Source of the DNA: Actinomadura sp. KC216 | GTDB lineage: Bacteria; Actinomycetota; Actinomycetes; Streptosporangiales; Streptosporangiaceae | Assembly: GCF_004348535.1 (NCBI RefSeq) | Contig: NZ_SMJX01000009.1 | Coordinates: 1 to 62,310, forward strand | DNA length: 62,310 nt | Direction: 5' to 3' | In this document: positions 60,391 to 62,310 of the stretch, piece after piece | Layout: the number at the start of each line of letters is the position of its first letter | How positions within the stretch are numbered: the stretch's first letter is position 1 | Notes under the pieces: generated by a model | What the model saw: only the letters and a program-made list of their open reading frames with translations | Database searches by the model: none | Told to the model about the DNA's origin: nothing | Translations under genes and position numbers: made by a program

Positions 60391-61312
60391 GGAGGGCGAG
60401 GAGGGCCAGCAGGCACGAGAGGGCGGCCTGGTCGAGCTGGAGGGTCGCGGCGGTCAGCGAGCTGGTGACGAAGCCGTTGCCCATGAACAGCAGCGGGCCG
60501 GTGACCGCGTTCCTGTCCGGTGGCGTGCCGAGCAGCGCCTGGACGCGCTCGACGACACCGGACTCGGCGAACGCGATCGCCGGTCCGGCGGGCCCCCCGG
60601 CAGCCGGTCCCGCGGGCGGTCCGGCGGGCGGCGGGTGCGCGAGGGCGGCCTTGGCGATCGTGCGGGCGACGAGGGCGCGATCGCCGGTCGCCTCCGCCGC
60701 GTCCTCGTCGGCCCACCGCTCCACGGCGAGCCGCAGCCGCTCGTTCAGCGGCCGGAGCGGCCGCAGCACCGCCGCGCCCAGCGCACCGGCCGCCGCGTAG
60801 CGGTGGTGCCGGTGCCGCAGGTGGGACGACTCGTGCTGGAAGACGACATGGAGCTCGGTGGCGGTGAACGTCCGGAGCATGCCCTTGGACAGCAGCACCC
60901 CGCCGTGCCGGCCCGGGACGGCGACGGCGATCGGGACCTCGGTCTCCAGCGGCTCCCGCGCCTGCGACCGCGCGGTGCGCAGCTCGTCCAGCCAGCTCGC
61001 GGCGGCGCGGGTCGTGGCGAGCAGCCCGGCGGCGGACAGGACGGTCGCCGGGATCCCCACCACGCCCGGGACCGGCGCGTCGTCGCCGAACAGCGCCCAC
61101 TCGGGGACGTGCGCGACGGCGGACGGCGCGAGCGTCGCCGCGTAGTTGATCGCCACGAAGATGCCCGTACCGAGCGCCGCGACCGCCGTCATCGCGCCGG
61201 TCGTGGCCAGGAGCCGCGCCGACCAGGACGGATGCAGGGGCAGCCGCGTCCGGCCGAGCGCCGAGCTCAGCGCCAGCATGACGACGAGGGGCATGAAGGT
61301 GAACCAGGTCAC
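60386..61312 (-). CDS. M56-family membrane metallopeptidase (BlaR1-like)
   Basis: A 308-residue membrane peptidase of the BlaR1/MecR1 class. Several hydrophobic helices (VVMLALSSALG, LLATTGAMTAVAALGTGIFVAINYA, ATVLSAAGLLATT) surround the zinc motif FQHESSHLRHRHHRY (His160, Glu161, His164), with the third ligand Glu probably in ERWADEDAAE. LLSKGMLRTFTATEL precedes it as in the family. It lacks the extracellular penicillin-binding sensor domain. GTG 61312 overlaps the BlaI-type stop, so the two form a repressor-protease pair in which this enzyme is expected to inactivate the repressor. Confidence 0.88.
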   Translation of the reverse strand: MTWFTFMPLVVMLALSSALGRTRLPLHPSWSARLLATTGAMTAVAALGTGIFVAINYAATLAPSAVAHVPEWALFGDDAPVPGVVGIPATVLSAAGLLATTRAAASWLDELRTARSQAREPLETEVPIAVAVPGRHGGVLLSKGMLRTFTATELHVVFQHESSHLRHRHHRYAAAGALGAAVLRPLRPLNERLRLAVERWADEDAAEATGDRALVARTIAKAALAHPPPAGPPAGPAAGGPAGPAIAFAESGVVERVQALLGTPPDRNAVTGPLLFMGNGFVTSSLTAATLQLDQAALSCLLALLALR

Positions 61313-61671
61313 CTGCCCTCCTCCGGCCGGTCGAGGAAGTCGCGCAGCTGGCGCGCCTCCTCGTCCGTGAGCGTCTGGACGAACCGGTTCAGCACGCCGC
61401 CGGGGTCGTTGGCGTGGCGGAGGTGCTCGCGCATGCGGTCCGCCACGAGTTCCGACTCGTCGACGGCGAGCCGGTAGCGGTAGTGCCGGCCCGCCCGCGT
61501 CCGCGACACCAGCCTCTTCTCGTACAGCCGGTGCAGGATCGTGTTCACCGTCGTGTACGCCGGGTCTCCGTCGAGCCGCTCGACGATCTCGGCGGTCCGG
61601 GCCGAGCCGCCGAGCCCGGCCAGCGCCGCCAGCACCTCCGCCTCCAGCTGTCCCAGCGGCCTACGCGACAA
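61309..61671 (-). CDS. BlaI/MecI/CopY-family repressor
   Basis: A 120-residue winged-helix repressor. It has LGQLEAEVLAALAGLGGSARTAEIVERL, the recognition segment AYTTVNTILHRLYEKRLVSRTRAGRHYRYRL and the dimerisation tail LNRFVQTLTDEEARQLRDFL. TTG 61671 is chosen because GGAGGGAG precedes it; frames further upstream (to 61770) are not family-like. It overlaps the M56 gene by 4 bp. The likely operator is the inverted repeat at 61733-61748. Confidence 0.87.
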   Translation of the reverse strand: MSRRPLGQLEAEVLAALAGLGGSARTAEIVERLDGDPAYTTVNTILHRLYEKRLVSRTRAGRHYRYRLAVDESELVADRMREHLRHANDPGGVLNRFVQTLTDEEARQLRDFLDRPEEGR

Positions 61672-61732
61672 CGGCTTCTCCCTCCACGGTCGCCTTCTCC
61701 ACGAGCCGCGGGCAGAACGGCAGGCAGTTGAT

Positions 61733-61748
61733 TCTGCTTTGTAGCAGA
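61733..61748. promoter_or_regulatory. Operator candidate of the BlaI-type repressor
   Basis: TCTGCT (61733-61738) and AGCAGA (61743-61748) form an inverted repeat around TTGT, 62 bp upstream of the repressor start. Its layout is like BlaI-type boxes (TACANNTGTA class), so autoregulation is likely. Confidence 0.45.
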
Positions 61749-61823
61749 CAGGGCGACCGGAATGGAGCATGGCGGCCGGTGGCCACCGCGGGCGCCCCGG
61801 TCACGGGCACCCGCGGTGTGCGC

Positions 61824-62310
61824 TCACGGCGCGTCGACCACGAGGCTCCCGGCGAAGGGGGAGCTTGAGGCGGCGGCGCGGGCGCGGGCGCGGTAGTTCG
61901 CCTCGACCCGCGCCTTCTCCGTGGCGTTCGGAATGGCGTTCTTGCAGCCCACCCCGGCGGTGGACCCGGACATCAGCGACGAGCACGGACCGGGCTTCAT
62001 GTCGGGCAGGCCGAGGCTGTGGCCCAGCTCGTGGGAGGCGATCCGGGTGAGGTCGTACCCCTGGGTGACCGCCTGCCGGCCGAACCAGACCTGGACGCGT
62101 CCACCGGGCCGGACGGGACCGACGATGGCGCGCGGCCAGCCGTTGTCGGCGATGATCTGGATCTCCGCCCGGCCGCCGGGCTGCGCCTTCACCAGCTCGA
62201 CGTTCTGAAGGTTGTCGTTCCACACCTTGGCGCCGGCGGCCATCGCTTCCTTGAACTCGGCGGCCTGGCTGTCGTCGTAGTACAGCGTCGTCTGCAGGAC
62301 GGGGCGGGGA
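61824..62310 (-). CDS. Snapalysin-family (M7) secreted metalloprotease, 3' part
   Basis: The frame is open from the window's right edge to a stop at 61824 (161 codons present). It begins in LYYDDSQAAEFKEAMAAGAKVWNDNLQNVEL, the start of the mature snapalysin domain. The metzincin-like zinc motif SHELGHSLGLPD and the downstream PCSSLMSGSTAGVGCKNAIPN disulfide segment follow, as in Streptomyces snapalysin. The C-terminus after IPNATEKARVEANYRAR is about 25 residues longer than in typical snapalysin. The signal peptide and any propeptide lie outside the window. An internal ATG at 62243 is not the start. Confidence 0.87.
   Translation of the reverse strand, partial: PRPVLQTTLYYDDSQAAEFKEAMAAGAKVWNDNLQNVELVKAQPGGRAEIQIIADNGWPRAIVGPVRPGGRVQVWFGRQAVTQGYDLTRIASHELGHSLGLPDMKPGPCSSLMSGSTAGVGCKNAIPNATEKARVEANYRARARAAASSSPFAGSLVVDAP

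Noticed and set aside
60386-62310. M56 peptidase or snapalysin as processing protease of the cyclophane peptide
   Set aside because: They lie more than 13 kb from the precursor, beyond several unrelated genes, and have plausible roles of their own.

Overview
This is a GC-rich chromosomal window with actinomycete character: strong G/C third-position bias, frequent GTG and TTG starts, many 4-bp ATGA/GTGA gene overlaps, and families typical of filamentous actinomycetes (FxsB radical SAM maturase, STAND/TPR proteins, kinase-WD40, snapalysin, SigE-type sigma factor). FxSxx-COOH-type peptide loci are common in Actinomadura, Streptosporangiales and Streptomyces, so a genus such as Actinomadura is plausible. 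That is inference; there is no rRNA gene in the window.

Layout. (1) 1-9.0 kb: a nucleoside-uptake operon on the minus strand (BMP lipoprotein, ABC ATPase, two permeases, a dimethylformamidase-like protein, the 5' part of a nucleoside hydrolase) divergent from an adenosine deaminase. (2) 9.0-20.4 kb: a sparsely coding stretch with a frameshifted Sua5 gene, an internally shortened TIGR03086-type protein, MoxR and WD40 gene scraps, a 3'-half tRNA-Arg that looks like an attachment-site scar, and a few intact genes (STAS, hydrolase, MBL/HxlR pair, two methyltransferases, MerR-type regulator). (3) 20.5-30.5 kb: a tightly overlapping catabolic operon with all three 5-oxoprolinase subunits (PxpA, B, C), three different RraA-type aldolase homologues, an M20 peptidase, a branched-chain-type aminotransferase and a DUF1989 protein. 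A GntR regulator heads it and an MFS transporter is divergent; two copies of one 15-bp operator-like sequence lie between them. (4) 30.6-42.6 kb: a signalling and membrane block (AfsR-like STAND ATPase without a DNA-binding end, PP2C phosphatase, ABC exporter, a DUF6183-like gene broken by a stop codon, an unknown protein, a beta-helix membrane protein, a sigma/anti-sigma pair, and a response regulator fused in frame to the end of an FtsX/MacB permease). (5) 42.7-53.6 kb: the most interesting part, a ribosomal-peptide locus. It has an FxsB-family radical SAM/SPASM maturase, an FxSxx-COOH-system NB-ARC/TPR protein, a 49-residue precursor ending WNNGF, and an nSTAND1-TPR ATPase. An MFS transporter, a cyclase-like protein with an effector-associated-like tail and a kinase-WD40 protein follow. 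(6) 53.6-62.3 kb: methyltransferase, FAD monooxygenase, a TetR-controlled hydrolase/erythromycin-esterase pair, EF-hand and TerB proteins, a BlaI/M56 pair and a partial snapalysin.

How the genes work together. The precursor has W at -5 and N at -3 from the C-terminus, where classical FxSxx-COOH peptides have F and S. Together with FxsB this predicts a Trp-Asn three-residue cyclophane. The precursor and the TPR protein are transcribed divergently across a 20-bp perfect palindrome, a likely shared operator. STAND ATPases on both sides suggest that peptide production or sensing is tied to NTP-dependent signalling. The catabolic operon can be read as a pathway from a cyclic 5-oxoproline-like compound or small peptide, through transamination, to 2-oxo acids cleaved by RraA-type aldolases. 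The left-hand operon imports and breaks down nucleosides.
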